Under the pieces are notes generated by a model. That model was not told the origin of the DNA. It worked only from the letters and a program-made list of their open reading frames with translations, and made no database searches. From Posidoniimonas corsicana (GTDB taxonomy: Bacteria; Planctomycetota; Planctomycetia; Pirellulales; Lacipirellulaceae): 64,000 bases of DNA. How positions within the stretch are numbered: position 1 is the stretch's first letter; each line of letters starts with the position of its first letter. Both the position numbers and the translations under genes were made by a program. The stretch spans positions 806,767 to 870,766 of the forward strand of contig NZ_SIHJ01000001.1 in assembly GCF_007859765.1 (NCBI RefSeq), given 5' to 3'. Below, piece by piece: positions 26,349-35,725 of the stretch.

Positions 26349-27073
26349 GCCCGCGGCACAACCGGCAGCCGCAGGATGACCACGGCGCCGATGGCGGCCA
26401 TCGCGCCCACTCCGCACTGGGCGACCACCGGCAGCCCGCCCAACCAGAGCGAGGCCGCCAGCACGAGCCCCATGGTGGCGAGCGCCGTCGGCTTTACCCC
26501 CGGCCGCACGCCACGGTGGGCGTGCCAGTCCTTGAGGAACGGGCCAAACACCCGGGAGTTGATCAGTCGCTGGTGCAGCGTGCGTGAACTGCGGAGCAGG
26601 CAGTAGCTGGTGACCAGCAGCAGCGGCGTGGTCGGAAGCCCGGGCACCACGACACCGACCGCCGCCAGCATGAACGAAGCCGCGGCGCCAAGCAGCAGCA
26701 GCGTCCTCGTGACGCCGGTCGCGGGCGACGGGGCGCGGACGTAGCTGGTCGAGCCGGCCGCCGCGTCGGTCCAGGTCACTACGTCGTCGATCTGCCGCAG
26801 CGTCTTGGCGGTCCGCATCATCGCCGAGGTCTGGTTGCCGGACAGCAGCGCCAGCTCGCCGAGGATCCGGCTGGCCGAGGCGCCGTTCCTCAGGCAGACC
26901 CGGGCCTGCGCTTGGTGGGAGTCGTAGACCACCGAACGGACATCACTGGAGCGAAGCAGCCGCCGAGCCACGAGGCCCGCGGCCTCACCGTCCTGGCACC
27001 GGACCTGGATGCTGTCGTCTTTGACGCACAGGTCGGGCGCGGGAACGACGGGGCGGGCGGCGGGCTGGGACAT
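26345..27073 (-). CDS. DUF454 (YbaN-like) membrane protein with N-terminal soluble domain
   Basis: 242 residues. The C-terminal half has the DUF454 signature: VVVPGLPTTPLLLVTSYCLLRSS, LHQRLINSRVFGPFLKDW, with about three or four membrane helices (about 125-150, 155-165, 197-235). The first 75 residues (DSIQVRCQDGEAAGLVARRLL onwards) have the alternating look of a small ferredoxin-like, HMA-type fold without CxxC, as seen in some longer DUF454 proteins. Function is not established. It converges on dcm with a 4 nt overlap. Confidence 0.82.
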   Translation of the reverse strand: MSQPAARPVVPAPDLCVKDDSIQVRCQDGEAAGLVARRLLRSSDVRSVVYDSHQAQARVCLRNGASASRILGELALLSGNQTSAMMRTAKTLRQIDDVVTWTDAAAGSTSYVRAPSPATGVTRTLLLLGAAASFMLAAVGVVVPGLPTTPLLLVTSYCLLRSSRTLHQRLINSRVFGPFLKDWHAHRGVRPGVKPTALATMGLVLAASLWLGGLPVVAQCGVGAMAAIGAVVILRLPVVPRA

Positions 27074-27244
27074 CCTGGTACCTGGCGGGGAGCGTGGGGG
27101 AGGGGCCGCTCGGGGCGGACCGCATCCCTATGAGGTAGCTCCCGTGCATGCTGGCAACGGGCGGAAGCGCGGGCTCCCGGGGATTCTACGCACCGGGCGG
27201 GGCCGGGGGCGCCGGTTCTGCCGGTTGCAGCAGCGGGCAATGCG

Positions 27245-28051
27245 TCAGTCGCCGGCGGGCGCCGTGGTGGGCGCGTCGAGGTCGCCGAGCCCGGGCTCGG
27301 CGGCAGTGGCGTCCTGGTGTTGGGCGAGGTGCAGACTCAGGTCGAGCAATGTCTTGCCGATCACCAGGATCGCCAGCAGCAGGATCGGGCTGCCGAGCAT
27401 CAGCGTCACGAAGGCGCCGAGCACGATCGCCACGTGCAGCACCACGATCCGCCCGTACGGCTGCACCATCAGCACCGGCAGCATCGTGCGGCGGAACTCG
27501 CCGCCGGCCAGGTAGTTCTTGAAGAACGAGTACAGATGGCTGCCCGCCAGGGCGGCGGCCGCCACCAGCAGGTTGAAGTTGAGGAGCGAATCGAGCGAGG
27601 CCCTCGGCCCGGCGGCGAACGGCCCGTCTCCAAACGGCCCATCGCCACCGAGCAGCACCACTACAAACACGCCGTGCACCAGGCAGAACATCCCGTAGTG
27701 GACAATAAAGAACGGCACAAAGAAGAACTTGGCGCCGTGCGCCAGCCATGGGTTCTCGACGAGGGCCTCGGCCTGCTTGGCGGCCAGCTGGCGCTCAACG
27801 GCGTCGCCGGACTTGATGAGCTTCTGAAGGTCCACCTGATCCGGGTCCGGGGTGCAGGTGACCATCTTCAGCACGTTGATCACGCCGATCACCACGTTCT
27901 CGAACCAGTACAACGCGACAATCTCGAAGGTGCTCCAGCCGAGCAGCAGCACGCCCAGCAGCGGCAGCGCGTTGGCAGCCAGCAGCGCCGCGACCGAAGT
28001 GCGGTGCGACCGCAGCTGATCGCGGGTGATCTTTGTGCCGAACCAGTGCAT
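27245..28051 (-). CDS. DUF6498-type multi-pass membrane protein
   Basis: 268 residues with several hydrophobic helices. The N-terminal LYWFENVVIGVINVLKM segment and FFVPFFIVHYGMFCLVHGVFV are typical of DUF6498 proteins. A hydrophilic loop (about 70-100) separates the first helix pair from the rest. Function is unknown. Its ATG lies 3 nt after the stop of the aquaporin gene, so the two are almost certainly co-transcribed and probably coupled. Confidence 0.8.
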   Translation of the reverse strand: MHWFGTKITRDQLRSHRTSVAALLAANALPLLGVLLLGWSTFEIVALYWFENVVIGVINVLKMVTCTPDPDQVDLQKLIKSGDAVERQLAAKQAEALVENPWLAHGAKFFFVPFFIVHYGMFCLVHGVFVVVLLGGDGPFGDGPFAAGPRASLDSLLNFNLLVAAAALAGSHLYSFFKNYLAGGEFRRTMLPVLMVQPYGRIVVLHVAIVLGAFVTLMLGSPILLLAILVIGKTLLDLSLHLAQHQDATAAEPGLGDLDAPTTAPAGD

Positions 28052-28054
28052 GCG

Positions 28055-28813
28055 TCACCACAGCAGGACGTACGCCAACGCGGCGCCGACCCCGCCCACG
28101 ACCGGTCCCACGACCGGGATCCAGCTGTACGACCAGTTGTTGTCCCGCTTGCCAGGGATCGGAAGCAGCGCGTGCGCGATGCGGGGGCCGAGGTCCCGTG
28201 CGGGGTTGATGGCGTAGCCGGTTGGCCCGCCCAGGCACAGCCCGATGGTCACCACCAGCAGCCCGACGGGCAGCGCGCCGAGCGTCCCCATGCCGATCGG
28301 CGTGCGGGCGGTCTGATCCGCCGCCTCGCCGAAGGGGGTCACCGCGATCTCGGGGTCGGCCACCACCAGGATCGCCAGCACCAGCACCGCTGTGCCGACC
28401 GCCTCGGTGAACAGGTTGCGGAGTGGGCTGGAGATCGCCGGCGCGTTGCAGAACACGCCCAGTATGGTGTCGGGGTCGTCGCAGGCGTGGAAGTGGTCGC
28501 GGTACATCGCGTAGACCAGCATCGCCCCAGCGACGCCGCCCAGCATCTGGGCGGCGATGTAGCCCGGCGCCTGCGCCCAGGCGAACTCGCCCGCCGTCGC
28601 CAGCCCAAGCGTCACGGCCGGGTTGAGGTGCGCGCCGCTGACCGGCCCAACGCACCACGCGGCGACAAACACGGCCAGGCCCCAGCCCATCGTGATCACG
28701 ATCCACCCGCCGTTGTTGCCCTTGGTGAGCGGCAACGCCACGTTCGCCACGACACTATCCCCCAGCATGACCAGCAGGAGCGTACCGATGAACTCGCCGA
28801 GTAGGGGGTGCAT
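28055..28813 (-). CDS. glpF: MIP family channel, glycerol facilitator-like
   Basis: 252 residues from the ATG at 28813. Both half-helix motifs are present: NPA in SGAHLNPAVTLG and NPA in GYAINPARDLGPR. The Asp right after the second NPAR is characteristic of aquaglyceroporins, so glycerol or similar small solutes is likelier than water alone. Six hydrophobic segments flank them. It is the first gene of a pair with DUF6498 and is divergent from the DUF1704 gene, with a 189 nt shared upstream region. Confidence 0.9.
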   Translation of the reverse strand: MHPLLGEFIGTLLLVMLGDSVVANVALPLTKGNNGGWIVITMGWGLAVFVAAWCVGPVSGAHLNPAVTLGLATAGEFAWAQAPGYIAAQMLGGVAGAMLVYAMYRDHFHACDDPDTILGVFCNAPAISSPLRNLFTEAVGTAVLVLAILVVADPEIAVTPFGEAADQTARTPIGMGTLGALPVGLLVVTIGLCLGGPTGYAINPARDLGPRIAHALLPIPGKRDNNWSYSWIPVVGPVVGGVGAALAYVLLW

Positions 28814-29002
28814 TCCGTGGCAGTCGCTCGGGGGCCGGGGGCGTGCGGAGCCGCCAGGATACCCGCTGCGCACGGTGGTGTCAGCCGCAGCCCCGCGTGC
28901 GTGGCCGTCGCGGCGTCTGGCCCACCGAGAAACGCCATTCCGCCCCCGGGCCGCCGACGCTCTAATGACGCCAAAATTCCCCCGCCCCGATTGCTCCCCG
29001 CC

Positions 29003-30298
29003 GTGCCCGCCACCACCCAGCTTACCCCACAACAACAGACCATCCGCGAGCTGAGCGATCAGCTGGTCGAGGCCCAGCAGCCGCTGAGGATCCTGGACGC
29101 GGTGAACTGGGACGACGCCGTCAAGGCGGACTTCTTCGCGTCCGGCGAGTCGCGTCTGCCGAGGGTCGACGCCGACTACTACGCGCAGCGCGACCTCGGC
29201 TTCGACCCCGAGGCCAAGCGGCAGGAGCTGCTGGACCTGGAACTGCGGATCCGCCGCAAGCTGGGAGAGTACAGCCCGGCCGGCGCCATCATGCGGCGGA
29301 TGTGCCGCGAGTACGGCGAGGTGGTGCAGATGCTGGCCGCGCGCGGCACGCCGACGTTCTCGCTCTTGTCGCGGGAGCTCTACGGCAGCCCCCTGGACGC
29401 GTTCCACGCCGGCGAGCCCACCCTCGCCGACTTCGGCCAGATGATGGCCGAGACCCTGGGCGAGATCGACCGCAGCGGGCTGCTGCAGCCCGAGCCGCGC
29501 ACGATCCGCGGCGCCGACGCGGTGTCGATGCTGCAGACGCGGCTGGCCGAGTCGATGCCGGACGTGCACGAGTCGGTCACGGTGATGCCGAGCGACGGCA
29601 TCGTGTCCGACGCCGCGGCGGGCTCCGACTACATCAAGCTCAGAACGGACGCGCTGTTCAACGAGCGCGACATCCGCCTGCTGGAGGTCCACGAGGGCTG
29701 GGTGCACCTGGGCACCACGCTCAACGGGAAGGCCCAGCCGGTGTGCACCTTCCTCAGCAAGGGGCCGCCGTCGGCGACTGTCACGCAGGAGGGGCTGGCG
29801 GTGTTTGTCGAGAACGTCTCGCTGGCGACCTACCCGGAGCGGCTGCGTCGGGTCGCCAACCGCATCCTGGCGGTCGGCATGGCCGAGGACGGCGCCGACT
29901 TCATCGAGGTGTACCGCTTCTTCCGCAACCAGGGGATCAGCCAGGACGAGGCCTACACGTTCGCCTCGCGGGTGTTCCGCGGCAGCACGCCGGGCGGCGG
30001 TCCCTTCACCAAGGACGTCAGCTACAGCAAGGGGTTCGTGCTGGTCTACAACTACCTGCAGCTGGCGATCCGCAAGGGGAAGCTCGACCGCGTGCCGCTG
30101 TTGTTCTGCGGCAAGACCACCCTGGGGGACCTGCACGTGCTGTCGAACCTGGTCGACGAGGGGCTGGTGCAGCCGCCCGCCTACCTGCCGCCGGTGTTCA
30201 GCAACCTCCACGGCCTGGCGGCCTGGATGTGCTACTCGGGCTTCCTGAGGAAGCTGCGGCTGGAGAGCATCGAAGCGGACTACTCGTCGATTCTCTGA
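29003..30298 (+). CDS. DUF1704/QEGLA-motif protein, tyrosine carboxypeptidase (MATCAP) homologue
   Basis: 431 residues from a GTG at 29003; the frame is open further upstream but that part is Pro/Arg-rich and overlaps the divergent promoter region. Bacterial members are named flavohemoglobin expression-modulating QEGLA motif proteins. Visible are HEGWVH (His230, Glu231, His235), an HExxxH zinc motif, and QEGLA (262-266) supplying the second Glu. Eukaryotic relatives with the same HExxxH layout are the microtubule tyrosine carboxypeptidases MATCAP/KIAA0895. A C-terminal-residue peptidase activity is therefore plausible; the bacterial substrate is unknown. No signal peptide. Confidence 0.88.
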   Translation: MPATTQLTPQQQTIRELSDQLVEAQQPLRILDAVNWDDAVKADFFASGESRLPRVDADYYAQRDLGFDPEAKRQELLDLELRIRRKLGEYSPAGAIMRRMCREYGEVVQMLAARGTPTFSLLSRELYGSPLDAFHAGEPTLADFGQMMAETLGEIDRSGLLQPEPRTIRGADAVSMLQTRLAESMPDVHESVTVMPSDGIVSDAAAGSDYIKLRTDALFNERDIRLLEVHEGWVHLGTTLNGKAQPVCTFLSKGPPSATVTQEGLAVFVENVSLATYPERLRRVANRILAVGMAEDGADFIEVYRFFRNQGISQDEAYTFASRVFRGSTPGGGPFTKDVSYSKGFVLVYNYLQLAIRKGKLDRVPLLFCGKTTLGDLHVLSNLVDEGLVQPPAYLPPVFSNLHGLAAWMCYSGFLRKLRLESIEADYSSIL

Positions 30299-30400
30299 CG
30301 CCCAGCATACTGGCGCCCGGCCCGTGAGCGTCCGGCGCCGCCGCTCGGCCATAAGGCGGGGCGGCGGCGCCCGTCGACATTCGCAGGAGTCTGTCCGCGG

Positions 30401-31048
30401 TTACTCGACACAGTCGCAGCACGCGCCGCCGCAGCAGTCGGGGCAGCCGGCGCCGCAACAATCGCAGCAGGGGGGGAGGCGCCGCACCTCCCACTTGCAC
30501 ACGCACTCCTCACACTCGTACTTCTTCTTGACGAGGTCGTTGACGCAGATGACCTTGCCGCAGCGGGGCTTCAAGCAGCCGCACCCGTTGCCGCAGCAGC
30601 CATTTCCGCAGCAGCCGCTCTCGCAACACCCGTCACCGCAGACGCAGGCGTCGCCGCAGCACGCACCACCACGCTTGCGGAGGAAGCTGAACAGGGTCAG
30701 CCCGCTGCCGCCGTCGGCCCAGGGGCAGACCACCTTCGGGACGCAGACCTTCTTGGCTTCGGTGCACCAGCAGTGCTTCTCGACCTTCACGCGTTCAACG
30801 GTCGCGACGCAACACTCGCGGCCGCAGCAGCCGTTGTTGCAGCACCCGCCATCGCAGCACTCACCGGCCGCACAGCCGCAAGACGGGTCGCAGCACGCGT
30901 CGTCGCAGCCGCAGGTCGGCTCACAGCAGTGGAAGCCCACCACGGTGATGTCCGGTTGCTGGAGCGAGGCGTCGGGCGTCTGGGCGAGCACCGGGCTGAG
31001 GAATCCGACGGCGATCGCCGCCGCGGCGAGACGTAGCATCGAGTTCAT
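30401..31048 (-). CDS. Exported cysteine-rich protein with CC repeats
   Basis: 215 residues: signal peptide [23 protein letters not shown], then a mature part with about 47 Cys. Two dense blocks of CCxxxC and GCC repeats (about 40-80 and 128-165) flank a calmer middle, and a third cluster ([13 protein letters not shown]) ends the protein. Spacing is of the type C-C-x2-3-C-x-C, like metal-binding or heavily disulfide-bonded structural proteins. Similar Cys-rich exported proteins are a feature of planctomycetes, which have proteinaceous Cys-rich cell walls; a wall or metal-binding role is inference. It follows the porin gene on the minus strand with a 60 nt gap. Confidence 0.82.
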   Translation of the reverse strand: MNSMLRLAAAAIAVGFLSPVLAQTPDASLQQPDITVVGFHCCEPTCGCDDACCDPSCGCAAGECCDGGCCNNGCCGRECCVATVERVKVEKHCWCTEAKKVCVPKVVCPWADGGSGLTLFSFLRKRGGACCGDACVCGDGCCESGCCGNGCCGNGCGCLKPRCGKVICVNDLVKKKYECEECVCKWEVRRLPPCCDCCGAGCPDCCGGACCDCVE

Positions 31049-31108
31049 GATATTCCACTCACGTAATGAGATGATTGTTCTGATCGACAGCCGATACGGC
31101 GCCGCGGG

Positions 31109-32656
31109 CTAGAAGTCCACCATCAGGCGCGTGCCGAGGATGTGGTAGTCGCCCGACTGCAGGTTGACCGGCTGCGGGGTGCTCTCGTCGTTGTCGGCGT
31201 CGCGGTCGGTGATCTCGCCGTAGATGTAGTTGAACTGCATCCGGGCGTAGGGGGACCAGTACCAGTTGAGGCCGGCCGTGACGCTCTGGCCGATGCCGCC
31301 GAAAACGTCCTGGTCGTTGAAGTCGGCGTACGAGTACCGCAGCGCGACCTGCCAGGCGCCCAGGCCGTAGCCGGTGCCGCCGCGGCAGCGGTCGACCAGG
31401 AAGAAGTTCTCAAACGGGTAGATACGGTCGAGCGTGCCGGACTCGCGGTCCCAAGGCATATGCTCGCCTGTCAGGAAGTACGACCAGTAAACGTAGGCGC
31501 CGTGCAGGTTGACGTCCGGCAACACGGTGCGGTTCTGCCAGACGTGCTGGTACTCGCTGACGATCTGCGTCGCGCCGACGTTGATCACGCCCTCCAGGCC
31601 CAGCAACGCGTAGTCGTCGCCGTCGGGGATCACGCCGGTGTCCACCCACCGGTTGATCGAGCGGGCCTCGGGGCGGTGGCGGAAGCGGGCCTCATTCAGC
31701 CCCGACCCGGCGTAGTTGTTGGTCGTCGCGAGCGGGTCGGTGTCGGCCCAGGTGCCGGAAACGGCCCAGTGGGCGTAGCCGCGGCCGTCGGAGCACTGGT
31801 CCCACCAGATGGTGTTGGCCAGGCGTCCCGCGACCTGCGCCTGGAAGCTGTCGCTCGAGTAGTTGCCCTCGTCCTGAATCAGGCGCTGGTTGTAGATGCC
31901 GTAGCGCCAGTTCCAGGCGAGGTCCTCGGAGTATCCGTAGGAGCAGACTCCGAATCGCCGAGCATCCTGGTTGAAGCTCTCGATCACGAACGGCCGCTCT
32001 AGGAAGACGTTGTAGCGGCTGCTGTTCAGGTGGTCCAAGCCGTAGGGGCGTTTCTGATTGCCAATCAATAGCGTCCGGAAGATCGGCAGCTCGTTCCAGC
32101 CCAGGTAAGCGTCGCGGAACTCGGAGTCGTTGCCCCCCGCGAACTCCATCTCAATCTTGTAGAGCATGTTGTACGGCAGGTCGCCTTTAACGCCGAACCG
32201 CATACGGCGGAACCCAACCCGATCCACCGGAGAAGTGTTCGGGTCTTCGGTCTCGATGACGTTGATTCCGGGCGTCGAGCCGGGGAAGCTCCACATGTCG
32301 GCGTGGATACGGCCGTTGACTTTCATCGTGGCCTGGCCGTGACCGCTCTTGGCGTAGCCCGAGAGGCTCTTGGAGAGCGAGTCGTAGTCTTCCTGCAGAG
32401 AGGAGTAGTTCTTCTCCAACTCCGCCATCCGCTCTTCGATCGTCTTCTCGCCGTCGGCCGGGGCCGGTTCGTCCGACTCCTCCTGCAGCCAGGAGTTGTA
32501 GGCAACCGGCGCGACTGCGGCGGCCGGCTCGACGGTTGGCAGCGGGCGGAAGGTGTCCTCCGCGTTGGCTGTTGTTTGCAGGCCCATCACCGCGGAGAGC
32601 AGCGTCGCCGCCCCCGCACGCCAGCCGAACCTTCGGCTATATGAGTACTTTGACAA
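31109..32656 (-). CDS. OprP/OprO-type porin with N-terminal coiled coil
   Basis: 515 residues from a TTG at 32656, chosen because GGAAGG lies exactly 8 nt upstream and the resulting N terminus (SYSRRFGWRAGAATLLSAVMG, cleaved near ANAED) is a signal peptide; no ATG fits. A coiled coil (about 75-105, ERMAELEKNYSSLQEDYDSL) precedes a 16-strand-type beta barrel with FRRMRFGVKGDLPYNMLYKIEMEF, GNQKRPYGLDHLNSSR and the C-terminal RLMVDF, ending in Phe as outer membrane proteins do. It probably forms an anion- or phosphate-selective outer membrane channel. The Cys-rich protein gene follows. Confidence 0.88.
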   Translation of the reverse strand: MSKYSYSRRFGWRAGAATLLSAVMGLQTTANAEDTFRPLPTVEPAAAVAPVAYNSWLQEESDEPAPADGEKTIEERMAELEKNYSSLQEDYDSLSKSLSGYAKSGHGQATMKVNGRIHADMWSFPGSTPGINVIETEDPNTSPVDRVGFRRMRFGVKGDLPYNMLYKIEMEFAGGNDSEFRDAYLGWNELPIFRTLLIGNQKRPYGLDHLNSSRYNVFLERPFVIESFNQDARRFGVCSYGYSEDLAWNWRYGIYNQRLIQDEGNYSSDSFQAQVAGRLANTIWWDQCSDGRGYAHWAVSGTWADTDPLATTNNYAGSGLNEARFRHRPEARSINRWVDTGVIPDGDDYALLGLEGVINVGATQIVSEYQHVWQNRTVLPDVNLHGAYVYWSYFLTGEHMPWDRESGTLDRIYPFENFFLVDRCRGGTGYGLGAWQVALRYSYADFNDQDVFGGIGQSVTAGLNWYWSPYARMQFNYIYGEITDRDADNDESTPQPVNLQSGDYHILGTRLMVDF

Positions 32657-33018
32657 GGTGGCATCCTTCCCTAGAGCAGCTGTGCTTCGGCGGCCGGTCC
32701 AGACCGCGTACGTGTCGGTCCTGGAATGAAGGCTCCAACCACGAGAACCCGCACTCCCCGAACCATCGATACTCCTGCTATCGACGTCAGATTCAGAGCA
32801 AAGCGAGCTCGGGGGCCCGCACAAACGTGAAGATTCGGTTAAGGCGTCGTGCCAATTGCTTCGTCCGGAAAAGTTTGCCAGGTGGTCAAAGGACGGAATC
32901 GGGGCTCAGATTTCCCCTAACCGGCAAGGTCGCCAAGCGGGCGGCGTGCGGATATCCTGACGTATCTTCACAAAGGCCCCCCGCCTCGCGATCCCCCGCT
33001 TCTGGAGACAACAACACG
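32657..33018. other. 362 nt divergent upstream region
   Basis: Shared by the porin (minus) and the S10 carboxypeptidase (plus). A GGAG ribosome-binding site lies about 11 nt before the ATG at 33019. Coding frames that extend through it have no signal peptide or domain. No clear palindrome was found. Confidence 0.55.
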
Positions 33019-34563
33019 ATGCGTCTGCCCTTGAGTGCTCCCTGCCTGCTTGCCGTGGCGTGCCTGATCGCCGTGTCCCCCGCCGCCAACGCCCAGGACA
33101 AGCCCAGCTCGGCTAAGCCCGCCAAGGAAGCGAAGAAGTCGGAGAAGAAGCCGCCGGCGCCGTCGGTCACGTACGGCTCGGTCGAGATCGATGGCAAGGC
33201 GGTCGAGTACACAGCGACCGCTGGCAAGATGGCGATGAAGGCCGACGACGGCAAAGCCAAGGCGGAGATCTTTTACGTCTCCTACACGCGGGGAGGCGAC
33301 GGGGCCAAGGTCGACACGTCCCGCCCCCTTACCTTCTGCTTCAACGGCGGGCCGGGATCGTCATCGGTGTGGCTGCACATGGGCATGCTCGGGCCGATGC
33401 GCGTCCGGCTCCCCGACGACGCCAGCCAGCCCCGCCCCCCTTTCGCTATCGAGACCAACCCGTACTCGCTGCTCGATGTCACGGACCTGGTGTTTATCGA
33501 TCCGGTGAGCACCGGCTACAGCCGCCCCGCCGAGGGGGAGGACAAGAAGCAATTCCACGGGTACCGCGAAGACCTGCGGAGCGTGGGCCAGTTCATCCAT
33601 GACTACACCAGCAAGCAGGAGCGGTGGGGATCGCCCAAGTTTGTGCTCGGGGAGAGCTACGGGGGGCTCCGCGCCGCGGGGCTCAGCCAGCAGCTGCAAG
33701 ACCGGTACAACCTCTATCTGAACGGCGTGGTGCTGGTGTCGGCGGTGATCGACTTCTCGACCCTCGCCTTCGCGCAGAACAACGACCTGCCGTACGTGCT
33801 GTTCCTGCCCACCTACACGGCCACGGCCCACTACCACAAGGCTCTCGACCAGGACCTGCTGGACCGCCCCCTGGCGGAGGTGGTCAAGGAAGCTGAGGAG
33901 TTTGCCTACGGCCCGTACGCCGACGCGCTCCTAGAAGCCACCTCGATGCCCGAGCAGCAGCGCCGCAGGATCTGCCGTCAGATGGCGAAGCTGACCGGCC
34001 TGCCGGAGGGCTACCTGTGGGACGCCAACCTGCGGGTCAGCATGAGCCGGTTCGGCAAGGAGCTGCTGCGAGGCCGGGGCGAGATCGTCGGACGTTTCGA
34101 CAGCCGCTACACCGGGCGCGACGACAACGGGGTTGGCGAGCACACCGGTTTCGACCCGAGCGGCGCGGCGACCTTTGGCATCTTCACGAGCGGGATGAAC
34201 AGCTACCTCCGGGGCACGCTGAAGTACGAGGACGACCGCGTCTACGAGATCCTCACCAGCGACGTCCGCCCATGGAACTACGGCAGCTTCGAGAACCGCT
34301 ACGTCGAGTCCGCCAGCGCCCTGCGCGACGCGATGAGCGTCAACCCCTTCCTGAAGGTCTTCGCCGCCTGCGGCTACTACGACCTGGCGACGCCGCAGTT
34401 CGCAATGCAGCACTCCCGCGACCACCTGCTGCTCGACGAAACGCAGCAGAAGAACTTTACCACGGAGTTCTACGAGGGGGGGCACATGATGTACATCTAC
34501 GAGCCATCGCTGATCAAGCTGCGCAAGGACCTGCTGAAGTTCTACTCCGAGGCCACCCCATAG
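33019..34563 (+). CDS. Secreted serine carboxypeptidase, peptidase family S10
   Basis: 514 residues with signal peptide (LLAVACLIAVSPAANA) and a Lys-rich linker. S10 landmarks are FNGGPGSSS (108-116, oxyanion region), GESYGG with nucleophile Ser213, Asp455 in CGYYDLATP and His489 in GGHMMY. The start at 33019 is chosen for the signal peptide; the frame is open upstream but without one. It should remove C-terminal residues from peptides outside the cytoplasm, as in many planctomycete S10 proteins. Its last 22 nt overlap the convergent BNR-repeat gene. Confidence 0.92.
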   Translation: MRLPLSAPCLLAVACLIAVSPAANAQDKPSSAKPAKEAKKSEKKPPAPSVTYGSVEIDGKAVEYTATAGKMAMKADDGKAKAEIFYVSYTRGGDGAKVDTSRPLTFCFNGGPGSSSVWLHMGMLGPMRVRLPDDASQPRPPFAIETNPYSLLDVTDLVFIDPVSTGYSRPAEGEDKKQFHGYREDLRSVGQFIHDYTSKQERWGSPKFVLGESYGGLRAAGLSQQLQDRYNLYLNGVVLVSAVIDFSTLAFAQNNDLPYVLFLPTYTATAHYHKALDQDLLDRPLAEVVKEAEEFAYGPYADALLEATSMPEQQRRRICRQMAKLTGLPEGYLWDANLRVSMSRFGKELLRGRGEIVGRFDSRYTGRDDNGVGEHTGFDPSGAATFGIFTSGMNSYLRGTLKYEDDRVYEILTSDVRPWNYGSFENRYVESASALRDAMSVNPFLKVFAACGYYDLATPQFAMQHSRDHLLLDETQQKNFTTEFYEGGHMMYIYEPSLIKLRKDLLKFYSEATP

Positions 34564-35699
34564 CCCTCGGGCGCAAACCGGGCGGCGTAGATCGGGGGGA
34601 GGTGCTGCGCGACGTGGTTCCAGCTCTCCCCCGCGTCCTCGGACACCCACGCGTTGCCGGTGGATGAGCCCATCGCCAGGCACTGGCCGGCGTCGTCAAC
34701 GGTCAGCGCGTGCCTGAAGACGATGTCGTAGGCGTGCCCCTGCGGCAGCCCCTGGCGCATAACCTGAAAGCTGGCGCCGCCGTCCGTGGTCTTCGAGACG
34801 ACAAACTCGCCGTTCACGGGAACGCGGGTCTCGTCCTTCTGCGCGGGGACAAACCAGGCGGTCTCAGGGTCGTGGGGGTGGACCGCCACGGCAAACCCAA
34901 ACGCAGAGGGCTGCGCGGCGGTGATCTCGCGCCAGCTCTTGGCGCCATCGGTCGAACGGAAGATGCCGTTGTGGTGCTGGATCCACAGGCAGCCGGACGC
35001 CGCCAGGCAGGCCGCCATTAGGTGCGGGTCCTGCACGATTGGGTTATAGGCCTGATCGGGGGGCATGTACTCGGCTCGCAGGCCCTCGCTCGCGCAACGC
35101 CATTCGGCGCCCGCGTCGTCGCTCGCCCACACACCGCCGCAGGACACCGCGACCTTGACCCGCCGCGGGTCGGTTGGGTCGATGCAGATCGAGTGCAGAC
35201 CGGGATCGTCCTTCCCACCACCAAACCACTGCATCCGCTCCTCACGGTCCCACAGCGAACGCACCAGCGACCAAGAGTCGCCGTAGTCGTCCGACCGGAA
35301 GAGCCCCCCCGGGATCGTGCCGCACCACAGCACTCCGGGCTCATCACGGCCGCCTGGTTCGAGCGCCCAGATCTCGCTGAGCGTCGCGGGCTTGGTGGGA
35401 GGGCCCGCCGTAGAGTCTGCATCGCCATCAGGCATCCGCTGCGGAACGACCTCACCCGCTGGAAAAGAGGGGGCGGCGATCTCCTGCCAGCTCACGCCGC
35501 CATCGCGGCTGCGGTGCAGGTGCGCCCCAAAGTGCCCGTGCGTCACGGCCGCGTACACGGCGCCGTCGCGCGGGTCGCAGAGCGTGATCGAGATTGGCGA
35601 CGCGAGATGAGCCACCTGCTCGATGTCCCAACTCCCGCCCGATCCTCGCGCCAGCGTAAACAGGCCCTTACGGGTGCTGAGTAGTAGCCGGTCTTGCAT
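34542..35699 (-). CDS. BNR/sialidase-like beta-propeller protein
   Basis: 385 residues with repeated Asp-box-like motifs (S-x-D-x-G-x-S-W): SRDGGVSWQE, SDDYGDSWS, SDDAGAEWR, STDGAKSWRE, TTDGGASFQ and SEDAGESWN, about one every 50-60 residues, giving a propeller. There is no signal peptide, so it is probably cytoplasmic. Relatives are often annotated exo-alpha-sialidase without proof. It lies 26 nt downstream of the MoaD/ThiS-like gene and 349 nt downstream of larE, the same strand throughout. It overlaps the S10 gene tail to tail by 22 nt. Confidence 0.88.
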   Translation of the reverse strand: MQDRLLLSTRKGLFTLARGSGGSWDIEQVAHLASPISITLCDPRDGAVYAAVTHGHFGAHLHRSRDGGVSWQEIAAPSFPAGEVVPQRMPDGDADSTAGPPTKPATLSEIWALEPGGRDEPGVLWCGTIPGGLFRSDDYGDSWSLVRSLWDREERMQWFGGGKDDPGLHSICIDPTDPRRVKVAVSCGGVWASDDAGAEWRCASEGLRAEYMPPDQAYNPIVQDPHLMAACLAASGCLWIQHHNGIFRSTDGAKSWREITAAQPSAFGFAVAVHPHDPETAWFVPAQKDETRVPVNGEFVVSKTTDGGASFQVMRQGLPQGHAYDIVFRHALTVDDAGQCLAMGSSTGNAWVSEDAGESWNHVAQHLPPIYAARFAPEGYGVASE

Positions 35700-35725
35700 T
35701 GCAGTGCTCCCCCCGCAGATGAGAC

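Noticed and set aside
28814-30352. A long upstream continuation of the aquaporin frame on the minus strand
   Set aside because: It is antisense to the DUF1704 gene; the aquaporin family starts at the Met at 28813.
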